From: an uncultured Agathobacter sp.
Lineage (GTDB): Bacteria > Bacillota > Clostridia > Lachnospirales > Lachnospiraceae
Assembly: GCA_934365945.1 (NCBI GenBank)
Contig: CAKRNE010000008.1
Coordinates: forward strand, 1 to 64,000
Direction: 5' to 3'
Length of the DNA: 64,000 nt
A model generated the notes under the pieces. That model saw only the letters and a list, made by a program, of their open reading frames with translations, did not search any database and was not told the DNA's origin. Shown one piece after another: positions 16,144-26,300 of this stretch; the first letter of the stretch is position 1, and every line of letters begins with the position of its first letter. Both the position numbers and the translations under genes were made by a program.

Positions 16144-18888
16144 TTATAGCTTCAAATCAATCCACTTATATCCTTTTTGCATAAGCTCCATCTTTCTGTT
16201 TTGACTTATTGTAAATGTTGCTTCTACTTTATGATCTTTATTTACATTTAAGAAATTATATTTACTTGTTGGGTTTACTGATACGCCATCTATTTTTAGA
16301 CTGCTTGTTATATATCCTTCTGCTGGTATTATAAATACTGATGTACTATCATCATATTCAACTTTACTATTATCCGACAATGCTCCACTTCCAACTTTAC
16401 TTGTTGTTATTGTATAAATGGTTTTTTCAAATACTGCTGTATATGATTTATTTCCTGTAGATCCCTTTGCAATACTTACAGTTTTTTGTGGTGTTGTTCC
16501 ATTTGAACCTGTCCAACCGACAAAAGTATATCCTTTCTTTGTTGGCTGTGGTAATGTAAATGTTGTTGTTTCAACATCATATGTTGTTTTCTGTCCACTT
16601 ATTGAACCGCCATTAAGTGTATAACTAATCGTATATGTTACTTTCTTCCATTGTGCATGTGCTGTAATAACACAATTATTTATATAATTTGATTGATCAA
16701 ATGTATGTTGATCTGTTAATCTATATAATGATGTTCCTGTTGGATTCTTTCCTTTTTCATACCATGATGTTGCACTTGCCCATGAATTATTTGTCTTTCC
16801 ATAGAACCATTCTGTTTTACCATTATTTACACGACTCATATACCATACATCAAAAGTATATCCTGTTTTCGTAAATGTATTTTTTCTTACTGTTCCGCCA
16901 GACATAAATGCTATTGTGCTATCTGCCATTGTTCCAGATCCACCATTTGCATCATATTTAATCGTATAATTTATTGGTGTCCAGTTTGCTGTATATGATT
17001 TATTACCTGTAGATCCCTTTGCAATGCTTACAGTTTTTTGTGCTGTTGTTCCATTACTACCTGTCCAACCTACAAAAGTATATCCTTTCTTTGTTGGTAC
17101 ATTTAATGTAAACTTTTCAGTTTCTATTGTATAGCTTGTTTTGTTGTTTGCTGTTCCACCATTTAAGTTATACGAAATTGTATAATTATGTGGTGTCCAT
17201 TTTGCTGTAACACTTATATTTCCTGTTGTTCTGGTTTTTAACTTGCTGTATAAATCTGCTGTATCACTAAATGTTGCATTACAGCCCTCATTGATCCCAG
17301 TTATCTTATTTTCATTTGCATCATACCAACCTGCAAAATCATATCCTGCTTTTGTTGGATTAGAAAATGTTACTCCATATAATACATTATATTTACTTGG
17401 ATTATTTGAATTATTTGTTCCACCATTTAGATTATATGTTATTGTATAATCTGTTGGATAGTAGTCATATTCAAAATTCATCACATATGCAGGTTGTGTT
17501 AGCTTAGTTCCAAAATTAAATGTTTGCCATGAACCTGTTATTTGATTATTTTTAAATCTGCCTGCTAAATAGAATCCATTAGGTACTGTCAATCCATAAG
17601 TTGCATCTGGTGTAAATTCCTCATTATATGTTTCTTCACCATATGTTGTTTGTAATAAAAAGGCTGTTTTATTGCTGTTATTACCTTCATTTTTGAATCC
17701 CCATGCCCAATGTTTGTATTTATTTTTATATTTGTTTATTGTCCATTGTGCATATAATGTTGCTGTTCTTGATGTGTCCCATGCTATTTCATAATCAGAT
17801 GTTATATATCCACCTTTACCATCTTTATCTGTACACCATCCAGCAAATGTATATCCAGTTTTTGTAGGTGTTGGCATCTCACCTATTTTTTGTTCGTAAT
17901 ATACTTTTTTACTTGCAGTTGAAATAGTTCCACTATTTGCATCAAAATTTATAGTTGATTCTACAGGTGTCCAATGTGCATAAAATGTAGTATCTGATGA
18001 TATACCTACTGCATCCGTAGATGTTATTTTATTTCCTCCTGTTTTAGCATCATACCAACCATCAAATATATATCCTTTTCTTGTCGCTGTTGGTAATGTT
18101 CCATATGTTTTTGTTGATGTTACTATCTTACTTTTATCACCAGATAATGTACCATCATTCGCATTAAAAAAAGCTGTAAAATGTGCTAAAGTTGCTTTAC
18201 CTGTTATTTCTTTAAATCTTGCATCTGGTTGACTTATTGAAAAGAAACCATATGAACCAGCTTCTATTGCATTATCATCTGTATAATTCACATACAATGT
18301 CCCATCAACATATACTTTTATATTATTTCCACTTGTAACAATTCTTACTGTTCTATATGCTGAACGTGTCCAATACAAATCACTTACCCCAACACATTTT
18401 GTAAGATTGTTAAATGATAATTGCTTTCCTGTTATTTTGTATAAACCAGCTCCATATGTTGATGTATCTGGATAAGCATTTATTGTATTTGGCATCATAA
18501 ATACATATCCTGTACAATTATGATCTTTATCTTCTGAAAATCTAACTAAACATCCCATATAATCATCATCTGCATGCCATGATCCCATTGAAATAGAAAT
18601 ATCCATATCAGAATAATTTGTTGTTGGATTATAAAAGCCTGTCATATTGTCTGTATTTTCAGCATTTACTATATATCCACTTGAATTATAGCTCCATTTT
18701 CCTGGATATTGCATTGTTCCATTTGAATATTTTGAAATAGGTGTCCAGTTATTCCAAGCTGATAATATATCAACCCCTAAATTCACTTCATAATCTTCTA
18801 ATGCTAATGCAGGTTGAACATTTGCAAATATTGTAACAAGTATCAAAAGAAGTGCTACTAATCTATATTTTATATTTTTCACCTGCAT
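16144..18888 (-). CDS. Secreted InlB-type repeat protein (914 aa)
   Basis: Signal peptide 1-30 (hydrophobic LVALLLILVTIFANV, cleavage after ALA). Residues about 32-230 resemble a LamG/concanavalin-like domain (YPGKWSYNSSGYIVNAENTD). The rest is a series of InlB B-repeat-like (Listeria-Bacteroides) units, recognisable by GYTFxGW, YDANGG and YxANW phrases, about eight copies. No LPXTG, lipobox or membrane anchor is seen at the C terminus. The start ATG overlaps the stop of the resolvase gene (TGATG), so translation is coupled. Probably binds host or cell-surface ligands (inference). Confidence 0.75.
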   Translation of the reverse strand: MQVKNIKYRLVALLLILVTIFANVQPALALEDYEVNLGVDILSAWNNWTPISKYSNGTMQYPGKWSYNSSGYIVNAENTDNMTGFYNPTTNYSDMDISISMGSWHADDDYMGCLVRFSEDKDHNCTGYVFMMPNTINAYPDTSTYGAGLYKITGKQLSFNNLTKCVGVSDLYWTRSAYRTVRIVTSGNNIKVYVDGTLYVNYTDDNAIEAGSYGFFSISQPDARFKEITGKATLAHFTAFFNANDGTLSGDKSKIVTSTKTYGTLPTATRKGYIFDGWYDAKTGGNKITSTDAVGISSDTTFYAHWTPVESTINFDANSGTISTASKKVYYEQKIGEMPTPTKTGYTFAGWCTDKDGKGGYITSDYEIAWDTSRTATLYAQWTINKYKNKYKHWAWGFKNEGNNSNKTAFLLQTTYGEETYNEEFTPDATYGLTVPNGFYLAGRFKNNQITGSWQTFNFGTKLTQPAYVMNFEYDYYPTDYTITYNLNGGTNNSNNPSKYNVLYGVTFSNPTKAGYDFAGWYDANENKITGINEGCNATFSDTADLYSKLKTRTTGNISVTAKWTPHNYTISYNLNGGTANNKTSYTIETEKFTLNVPTKKGYTFVGWTGSNGTTAQKTVSIAKGSTGNKSYTANWTPINYTIKYDANGGSGTMADSTIAFMSGGTVRKNTFTKTGYTFDVWYMSRVNNGKTEWFYGKTNNSWASATSWYEKGKNPTGTSLYRLTDQHTFDQSNYINNCVITAHAQWKKVTYTISYTLNGGSISGQKTTYDVETTTFTLPQPTKKGYTFVGWTGSNGTTPQKTVSIAKGSTGNKSYTAVFEKTIYTITTSKVGSGALSDNSKVEYDDSTSVFIIPAEGYITSSLKIDGVSVNPTSKYNFLNVNKDHKVEATFTISQNRKMELMQKGYKWIDLKL

Positions 18889-19532
18889 CACTCCCCTTTT
18901 TTGTGTTCTTTTAAATATCTTTTTCTATATCTATAATAGGTTGATTGATTTAGTTTCAATTCCTTCATTAGTTCAAATGGTTTCTTTTTGCCAGATTCAA
19001 CTTTTTCATATTCCTTACAGAATTTCTTATAATCAATTGCCGCTGGTCTGCCTAATTTATCCCATTCGCCTCTTGCTTTTAATGCTTCATATCCTTCTTT
19101 TTGCCTTTTTTGCTTTTTGTGCATTTCTGCTTCTGCCATAGATGCATATAATTCAATCATCATATTATTGACTGTTTCCATCATCATTTTTGCCATTTCA
19201 TTATCTATTGAGGAATAATCTATTAAAGTTGTTGGAAGTTCCAAAACCATAACACGCACATTCTTTTCTCTTAGCTTTCTAAGTTCATCTAATGTATCTT
19301 GTTTAGTTCTTCCAAGTCTATCTATCTCAGTGATAATTAATGTGTCACCTGACCTTAATACATCTTCTGTTAAAACAATGTATCTGGCTCTTTCAAAATT
19401 CTTGCCTGTCTGCTGGTCGGTATAAACTTTTTCCAACTTCATATTATGTTCTTCACAATATTTTGTAATTTCAGCTATACCACGATCCAAGTGTTGCTCA
19501 CGTGTACTTGTTCTATGATAACCATAGACCAT
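18888..19532 (-). CDS. Small serine recombinase (resolvase/invertase)
   Basis: 214 residues with the resolvase catalytic domain: S9 and R7 in YHRTSTREQ, LIITEIDRLGRTKQD, and a C-terminal helix-turn-helix (ELKLNQSTYYRYRKRYL). Expected to act on short crossover sites for cointegrate/multimer resolution or DNA inversion. It is coupled to the giant secreted protein gene, which is unusual for a resolvase. A long inverted repeat lies upstream (19691-19733). Confidence 0.85.
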   Translation of the reverse strand: MVYGYHRTSTREQHLDRGIAEITKYCEEHNMKLEKVYTDQQTGKNFERARYIVLTEDVLRSGDTLIITEIDRLGRTKQDTLDELRKLREKNVRVMVLELPTTLIDYSSIDNEMAKMMMETVNNMMIELYASMAEAEMHKKQKRQKEGYEALKARGEWDKLGRPAAIDYKKFCKEYEKVESGKKKPFELMKELKLNQSTYYRYRKRYLKEHKKGE

Positions 19533-19690
19533 AAAACCACTTCCTTTCTATTATTTTACTAATAGAATGACAGATACTCCCAAAAAGTCTTGTAATATTT
19601 TTGACAGCTTCCAAAAAGTCCCCCTTTAAATTTTTGACAGTAAAAAGCTATACAGCTATTTTGTATACTTTTTGAAGTTCCTTCTTTTAC

Positions 19691-19733
19691 CATCATAGGA
19701 ACCCATTTTCTTTCAGAGAATCTTCCTATGATG
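19691..19733. other. 11-bp inverted repeat upstream of the resolvase
   Basis: CATCATAGGAA (19691-19701) and TTCCTATGATG (19723-19733), perfect arms with a 21-base spacer. The 338-base gap also has two TTTTTGACAG copies and one CTATACAG motif near 19644; no gene seen. May be a recombinase or regulator binding site. Confidence 0.55.
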
Positions 19734-19786
19734 CTGTTAGGCAATACCTTTAATTTTTGATATTTCTCTTCCTCCTATTTTTGCAT

Positions 19787-19812
19787 AAAAAACAGACCCA
19801 TTTCTGGATCTG
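19787..19812 (-). terminator. Terminator of the 73-aa gene
   Basis: CAGACCCA/TGGATCTG hairpin (19793-19812) with A run on the left. Confidence 0.75.
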
Positions 19813-19870
19813 CATTTTTTAGTATATATATTGTCATTTTTATTTTTTCAGATATAATAGAATATAGATT

Positions 19871-20092
19871 TTATAAAATTTCCAAGGATTTTATTTTATC
19901 TACCCAAAGTGATACACAACCAAATTCACCTTCTTGTTTTATATAACGCTTATCTTGAGATATAAATACCAATGCATGTGGTCTATCATTATCATCTTTA
20001 CATAATTGTATGGTTGTTTTATATACTCTTCCCGTATAAGTTGTATTATCACAATAAGTAACTTTCACTAATGTACCTTTTTCAATAAACAT
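19871..20092 (-). CDS. Small beta-rich protein
   Basis: 73 residues, alternating strands (GTLVKVTYCDNTTYTGRVY, HALVFISQDKRYI) that would fit an SH3/Sm-like barrel. No family recognised. No Shine-Dalgarno precedes the ATG, and only 20 bases separate it from the divergent DUF6037-like start, so its promoter must lie inside that neighbour. A terminator downstream supports it being expressed. Confidence 0.5.
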   Translation of the reverse strand: MFIEKGTLVKVTYCDNTTYTGRVYKTTIQLCKDDNDRPHALVFISQDKRYIKQEGEFGCVSLWVDKIKSLEIL

Positions 20093-20112
20093 ATTTTTAG
20101 GAGGAAACGACT

Positions 20113-20679
20113 ATGAGATGTCCTGCATTTGAGCCATTAATTATTGATATGGAAAAACACGACATAGATAAAGAACATTATTTTTTTAATTATAATAATT
20201 TTAGGTTTGACACTATTTTATCTATTGTCTCAACTGGTTATGAAATTCTTGTCGCAATTCATACACATAATTGGGGATGTGTTTTAACAATGGATGATGA
20301 TTTTAATATTGAAGTGCAAGATAATGATTACTATTCCCTTTGTTCATTATTAAATTTAAATTGGAATGCTGATCATTTTAGTTCTGCTACGTTCCTCCGC
20401 CTCCTTTCTCAAAATGCTCCTTTACACTCTAATATGCGAGGTGTTGATTACAGAGAGTTGCAAAATTATCTTCCTTATCGTCATGTTGATGATGAAGATA
20501 AAATATACTTTTGTGGTTGGAATGATCATAAAGCAGATAAAAGAAAAGCCCATAATTTTGATAAAACTGAATTTTATTTAGGAAAAAAAGTTGCAGATTA
20601 TTGTCGTGCTAATAATATTAGTTCATTATGGTCTGATATTCCTCGTGATGAAAGACGATTAACAAATCCTTGGGATTAA
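20113..20679 (+). CDS. DUF6037-like protein
   Basis: 188 residues, one of the few plus-strand genes in the element. The sequence FNYNNFRFDTILSIVSTGYE followed by AIHTHNW and SLCSLLNLNWNADHFSS resembles DUF6037, a family of unknown function found in plasmids and defence-rich regions. AGGAGG lies 8 bases before the ATG. A strong terminator follows. The opposite orientation to its neighbours suggests independent acquisition. Confidence 0.55.
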   Translation: MRCPAFEPLIIDMEKHDIDKEHYFFNYNNFRFDTILSIVSTGYEILVAIHTHNWGCVLTMDDDFNIEVQDNDYYSLCSLLNLNWNADHFSSATFLRLLSQNAPLHSNMRGVDYRELQNYLPYRHVDDEDKIYFCGWNDHKADKRKAHNFDKTEFYLGKKVADYCRANNISSLWSDIPRDERRLTNPWD

Positions 20680-20735
20680 TTTTTCCAAAATCCTCTATAA
20701 TTCAAAAAAATTTGTATAAATTTCTTTAGGAAAGT

Positions 20736-20772
20736 CAACCTAGAGCCTAAGCTCTAGGTTGCTTCCTCTTTT
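20736..20772 (+). terminator. Terminator of the DUF6037-like gene
   Basis: Perfect 11-bp stem CAACCTAGAGC/GCTCTAGGTTG (20736-20761) followed by CTTCCTCTTTT. Confidence 0.85.
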
Positions 20773-20821
20773 AATAACTTACATTATCTCCTTGTTTTCA
20801 CACTAATTCAATTTTTGCATT

Positions 20822-20853
20822 AAAAAACACACCTGTTTCCAGATGTGTTTTTT
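20822..20853. terminator. Bidirectional terminator
   Basis: A6 run, CACACCTG/CAGATGTG stem (20828-20847), T7 run. Confidence 0.75.
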
Positions 20854-20907
20854 GTGAAGCTATGATTCAGTATAAACGAGGTCACTCACTACTCCTGTTT
20901 ACCCTAC

Positions 20908-20986
20908 ACCAATTTTCTATTGGTACTATCTGATTTTCTATCAGCACTATCTGGTTTTCTACCAGCAATATCTAATCATTGATTAG
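20908..20986. repeat. Four covarying hairpins with exact 21-bp period
   Basis: Hairpins start at 20909, 20930, 20951 and 20972: CCAAT/ATTGG, CTGAT/ATCAG, CTGGT/ACCAG (each with TTTCT loop) and CTAATC/GATTAG. Linkers are similar (ACTAT, AATAT). Stems differ but pairing is kept in each unit. It lies in a convergent intergenic region after two terminators. Confidence 0.8.
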
Positions 20987-21057
20987 AAATGTATAATCTC
21001 CATATCTTCAATGAGACAATTATAATATGTATTTTGAATTTATGCAATAATTTGAAA

Positions 21058-21960
21058 TTAAATGCCTTCTATATTACATCCACTATCTAATGTGATTCCT
21101 AATTGTGATGCAATTCTTGTCATTACTTTTTTCATAAATGCATTATTTACTTTTCCCTTGCGATCCATTAATCGCTTTCTATCTAATGTGTATATATCTG
21201 TAAGATTGATTCTACACTTATTATCTTCTGTTTCCTTTATTAAATCACCATATTCCAGATCCGCTTCTGTTATTTCCATTTGCCATGCACTTTTCTTTAC
21301 TGCTTGTCCATCTAAATAAACAGCATTAAATGTATAACTTCCTTTTGTATGTGCCTTTTGGGATATTACAAGCGCCCATCTCATACCAGTTGTTTCACTT
21401 CCTACACCTGTCGGCACTTCTACCCTCCAGATTTCCCCTCTGTGTACACGCTGTCTTGGTTGGCTTTCCATTTCATATAATCTATATCCTGCAGCTATTC
21501 TTGTTTTAAAATCTTCCTGTCGTTTTGCTGTTGGAAGTGAACCATATGTTCTTATGCTTTTATTAATTACACTTTCAAAAGTTTCCCAATAACGCCACTT
21601 ATCCTCTTGCTCAATTTCAATAGTTTCATCCATATCTGATGTATAACCATATCTTTCTGCTAATTGGTCTATTGCCATTATCATTAAATCAGCATCTACA
21701 TCATTATAGACTTTTTCCAGCCAGTCCATTGCATCTTCAAATTCATAATCAGCACTTAAATCAATTTTTTCCCCAGTCTTATTATTTCTGGAGCATAACT
21801 GCATAATGTTTTCAGTCAGATCTTTTTCATTTTCATCATTATATATTCTGTCTAACTTTAACATTGCTGTTCTGAATCTGGCAACATTACTTTCGTTTGC
21901 TTCTGTGCAAGTATCCCGATCTGGTTCATACTTGCCAGAAAATATGTTTTCTTTTGGCAT
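21058..21960 (-). CDS. PemK/MazF-domain protein with long N-terminal extension
   Basis: 300 residues. The C-terminal part (about 170-290) matches the MazF/PemK endoribonuclease fold: HRGEIWRVEVP, RWALVISQKAH, and the strand pair ending DIYTLDRKRLMDRKGKV. Usual MazF toxins are about 110 residues; here 170 extra helical residues precede it. They might act as a built-in antitoxin or targeting domain (inference). No separate antitoxin gene adjoins. AAGGAGGG precedes the start. Confidence 0.75.
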   Translation of the reverse strand: MPKENIFSGKYEPDRDTCTEANESNVARFRTAMLKLDRIYNDENEKDLTENIMQLCSRNNKTGEKIDLSADYEFEDAMDWLEKVYNDVDADLMIMAIDQLAERYGYTSDMDETIEIEQEDKWRYWETFESVINKSIRTYGSLPTAKRQEDFKTRIAAGYRLYEMESQPRQRVHRGEIWRVEVPTGVGSETTGMRWALVISQKAHTKGSYTFNAVYLDGQAVKKSAWQMEITEADLEYGDLIKETEDNKCRINLTDIYTLDRKRLMDRKGKVNNAFMKKVMTRIASQLGITLDSGCNIEGI

Positions 21961-22024
21961 AAATAAAGCCCTCCTTTTCTTTTCGTGATAGATTAATTAT
22001 ACCAAAATCCAACATTTATATAAA

Positions 22025-22732
22025 TTACTGTTCATCATTTTTTCCAATACCTTTATTTATCGTCTTAAAGCTCTCAGGCAAATTATTTACTAACAGTGGA
22101 GCACCGCAAGTAGTCATTATACAATTTATAAAATCGTTTGCTGATGAATGTTCAATCTTGCCAATTTGATACAAATATATAAAAGTAGTTACAAGAATAA
22201 AGCATATTATATTGAATACAGCTTTTTGAAATTCACTATTTCTGATGGTAGATTTATCATCATCCTTATTATCAATTTCTTCAATTATGTTATTTTTTAA
22301 TTCTTCCTTTCCAATGTCTGGCTTTTCAATTTCTTTTGCAGTTTCATATGCACAATCATAAACTTCTGTAAAATTCTTACCTATTTCAGTATTGGTATCA
22401 AATAATTGTTCTGTTTTTAATGATGATAATGCACTTGTATCAAAATTAGTCATCTGATCTGCAAATTGCTGTAATCCTGCCTGTAATCCAGTCAATTTTC
22501 CATAATCAATATTTCTTGAAAATTCAGACCACATACGCATGGATTTATTAATAGAACTTTCTGGATCGTTTAATACAGTTTGCCATGCTTGCATCTGTTT
22601 ATGTAAATCACTTCCTACAAGTGATTTTTGTAGTGCTTCTATTCCTGCTGTTATACCTTTTAGATTTTTATAAAATTCACTATCCAACATTTTTGTGTAT
22701 GAATCTAATAATTCACTTGTTGTTGCTGACAT
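22025..22732 (-). CDS. Hypothetical protein with C-terminal membrane helices
   Basis: 235 residues. Residues 1-160 are soluble and helical (repeated ITAGIEALQKSL / LTGLQAGLQQFA segments). About 166-184 (AVFNIICFILVTTFIYLYQ) is a clear membrane span and 198-212 may be a second. AGGAGG lies upstream. A soluble sensor joined to membrane helices is typical of abortive-infection effectors, but no known family is recognised. Confidence 0.6.
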   Translation of the reverse strand: MSATTSELLDSYTKMLDSEFYKNLKGITAGIEALQKSLVGSDLHKQMQAWQTVLNDPESSINKSMRMWSEFSRNIDYGKLTGLQAGLQQFADQMTNFDTSALSSLKTEQLFDTNTEIGKNFTEVYDCAYETAKEIEKPDIGKEELKNNIIEEIDNKDDDKSTIRNSEFQKAVFNIICFILVTTFIYLYQIGKIEHSSANDFINCIMTTCGAPLLVNNLPESFKTINKGIGKNDEQ

Positions 22733-22990
22733 ATAATTTACCTCCTGTCATTGTTTATATCTCCATAGTAATACTTTCTTTTGTGACATATAGGACAACT
22801 TTCAACTATATTTTAATCGTTGATTTTCAAATGCTCAATATCACATCATATGACATTTTATGACAACTTTTTATTTATGATGTTTTACTAACAAAAAATA
22901 TTTCTATTGCTTCCTGCTTAATTCTATACATCATATTGTGGTTGCTCTATTTTATAAAATACTATATATTGTGGTATATTTCAAGTATAA

Positions 22991-23014
22991 AAAAGCAGGT
23001 ATATTTCAACCTGC
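22991..23014 (-). terminator. Terminator of the methylase/nuclease operon
   Basis: GCAGGT/ACCTGC stem (22995-23014) with A run on the left, overlapping the stop region of the nuclease gene's downstream side. Confidence 0.8.
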
Positions 23015-23015
23015 A

Positions 23016-24234
23016 TTATTTCCCCGATTTGATTCTATTACAATGTTTACATAACATCTGGCAATTATCCGCTATTGTCTTTCCCCCACTATGCCATGGT
23101 TCTATATGATCAGCTTCCATCTCTTTTATATCAAAATGTTTGCCACATTTTATACATATTCCCTTTTGTTTTTCATATACTTCACGTTTTATCTTATCAT
23201 CAAATGCTCTAATATTTAATTTATTTTCAAAATCATTATTAGGAATAAATTCACCTGCTTCTATATTCCCTGCTAATATATATTCATATATTCCAGTCTT
23301 TTTAGTAACATCACTATCTGCCATTAATTTAGATATTTCTGCTTCTATTATCTTACTATCCCATGATTTTGTCTTTTCATAATACTTATTATAAAATATC
23401 CCCCATGGTAATCCTTTCATTTCTTTTCGATAATAATGTTGTGTATCAAATGTATCTTCTACCCATGTCATAACATTCTGGAAATATTGCTTTAATTCGT
23501 TAGCATTTGCATCACCATCATGTTTAGACATATATTTTTCTAATTTTATTTCCTGCTGGTCTGCAATCCAAGTTAATCCTAATTCAAGTAAATCCTGTCT
23601 ATCTGCTTCACCTTTTATAAATGCTCTTTTTCCAGTAGTATAAGTATCAGCACCACTTCCACCTCTACTAAAATATGATTTTGCACTTGTAAGCCATTCA
23701 CCAGTATGAAATGCATTTAATAATTCCTGTTGTCTTAATCGTTCCCCAGCAAAATTAATAGTTTTAAACCATCTTAATTTTTCATCATCATTTCCTTCAC
23801 AAAAATATATTTGTAATGGATATGATAATATTTGATCCTGTTGATTTTCCGACAATGAATTAAATGCCATGAAGTCTGGTTCATCAAATTCTTTAAATGT
23901 AAATGTTGTATAAGATCCTGCATCTTTTCCATTTCCAGCTATAAAACGTAATATAGATAATAACCTTTGCTGTCCATCAAGAACTTCAAATGAACCATCC
24001 TTATTTTTCACCCAATACATAACATTTAATGGATAACCATGTCTTACAGTATTTATAACTGACTGTTGTTTTTCAGCTGGATATATAAATTCCCTTTGAT
24101 ATGGTGGTCTTATATTTAATCCTGCTGCATTAGATTCTTTTCCTAATTCTTTTCCTGTCCATTTGGCTGATACCCCATCATATTCGTTATCTTTATATCC
24201 TTCTAATAATTCCCTTATTGGAATTTGATGTAAT

Positions 24235-24245
<11 letters not shown>
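23016..24245 (-). CDS. DUF262-HNH nuclease (restriction-like)
   Basis: 409 residues. The N-terminal DUF262 domain has RPPYQREFIYPAEKQQSVI (46-64) and the DGQQR motif at 90-94, as in GmrS, SspE and BrxU-type proteins that sense or hydrolyse NTP. The C-terminal HNH region (about 362-407) has CIKCGKHF, EADHIEPWHSGG and CQMLCKHCNR, a zinc-finger HNH nuclease. The start overlaps the methylase by 11 bases in another frame, so translation is coupled. Probable restriction arm of a modification system against phages (inference). Confidence 0.85.
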
Positions 24246-25365
<1,120 letters not shown>

Positions 25366-25444
25366 TCATCATATCCCCCTTTACTTTCATAAAGAGAGAA
25401 TGATTTTTAAGCTTTTTATTTATTGAAAAATAATGATCATATAA

Positions 25445-25470
25445 CAAAAAAAGATGGCATTTCTACCATC
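25445..25470 (-). terminator. Terminator of the second resolvase gene
   Basis: GATGG/CCATC stem (25453-25470) with an A8 run to its left. Confidence 0.7.
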
Positions 25471-25503
25471 TATTTCTGTTTATCATATTTTCAATTTTAA
25501 GCA

Positions 25504-25566
25504 AAAAAACTACGATAATTATCGAGGTTTTTTCACCTAAAATTATTTAGACGATACTTTATACCT
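25504..25566. repeat. CGATAATTATCG-containing repeat, copy 2
   Basis: Near-identical to 6904-6967 in the same orientation, palindrome at 25513-25524. Lies just downstream of the resolvase gene at 25610-26182. Confidence 0.8.
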
Positions 25567-25609
25567 TGAAGCATAAAAACACTTATTTTACCGATAAAAA
25601 GCAGGGTTT

Positions 25610-26182
25610 TTATTCCTTGCCTTCCTGTTCTTCCCTTAATCTCTTTTCCCTTAATATTGTCGCTGTGCTTATTCCTGTTATTTCTGATACTTCTAAATAA
25701 CTATGTTCATCTAACAACTTTATAGCCTTATCTAATTGCTCTTTCGTATATTTCTTTCTTCTACCAATATTTTCTGGATTTCTTACCATATTCATTTTAT
25801 CTAACTTACATTCATGCTGGAATGTGTCAAATGTTTGTAACATCTTATACATTGATTTACCAGATTCACTATCATCTATAATTCCCATATTCAATATATG
25901 TACTTTTACCCCTTTACTTAATAGGATATCTGCTGTTCTGATTCCTTCTTTTGTGCTTTTACAAAATCTATCTAATCTGGAACATACAATCATATCCCCT
26001 TTTTCACACTTATCTACTATTTCATTAAATTTCTTTCTATTAAATTTTTCCAATCCCATTACTTCTTCTATGATTTCTGCATCTGGGTATATTTCCTTAA
26101 TAGCCTTTTTCTGTTCTTCTAATCTTTCCTCACATTTTCCCCTTGTCGATACTGTTAAACTATATCCATATATTTTACCCAT
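25610..26182 (-). CDS. Divergent small serine recombinase
   Basis: 190 residues from the ATG at 26182 (AAAGGTGG upstream; the frame opens 25 codons earlier without a site). Resolvase-like: YGYSLTVSTRG near the N terminus, MIVCSRLDRFCKSTKEG in the middle, C-terminal HTH (LEVSEITGISTATILREKR). The motif normally reads YARVSTxxQ and LDRLGRS. Here the catalytic arginine before VST is replaced (SLTVST) and the LGR is FCK, so activity is uncertain. The ATTAATATG motif lies 32 bases upstream. Confidence 0.75.
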   Translation of the reverse strand: MGKIYGYSLTVSTRGKCEERLEEQKKAIKEIYPDAEIIEEVMGLEKFNRKKFNEIVDKCEKGDMIVCSRLDRFCKSTKEGIRTADILLSKGVKVHILNMGIIDDSESGKSMYKMLQTFDTFQHECKLDKMNMVRNPENIGRRKKYTKEQLDKAIKLLDEHSYLEVSEITGISTATILREKRLREEQEGKE

Positions 26183-26213
26183 TAGTATTCCACCTTTCAT
26201 ATTTTTTTCTAAT

Positions 26214-26223
26214 ATTAATATGA
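26214..26223 (-). promoter_or_regulatory. ATTAATATG promoter-like motif
   Basis: Copy of the shared motif, 32 bases before the resolvase start; a TTCAAA about 17 bases further up could serve as -35. Confidence 0.4.
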
Positions 26224-26267
26224 TTGTTGTTATGAATTTTGAAAAAAGAATTTTCAATTTTATGCAT

Positions 26268-26291
26268 AAAAAAGAGGCTGTTTCCAGCCTC
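26268..26291 (-). terminator. Terminator of the 1446-aa protein gene
   Basis: GAGGCTG-TTTC-CAGCCTC (26274-26291) with A run on the left. Confidence 0.85.
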
Positions 26292-26300
26292 CCTAAAAGA

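Noticed and set aside
19559..19744. 61-codon minus-strand frame upstream of the resolvase
   Set aside because: No ribosome site, crosses a long inverted repeat, and the protein resembles nothing.
20908..20986. CRISPR-like periodic repeats
   Set aside because: Units are 21 bases with hairpins and short linkers; no constant repeat with unique spacers and no cas genes nearby.
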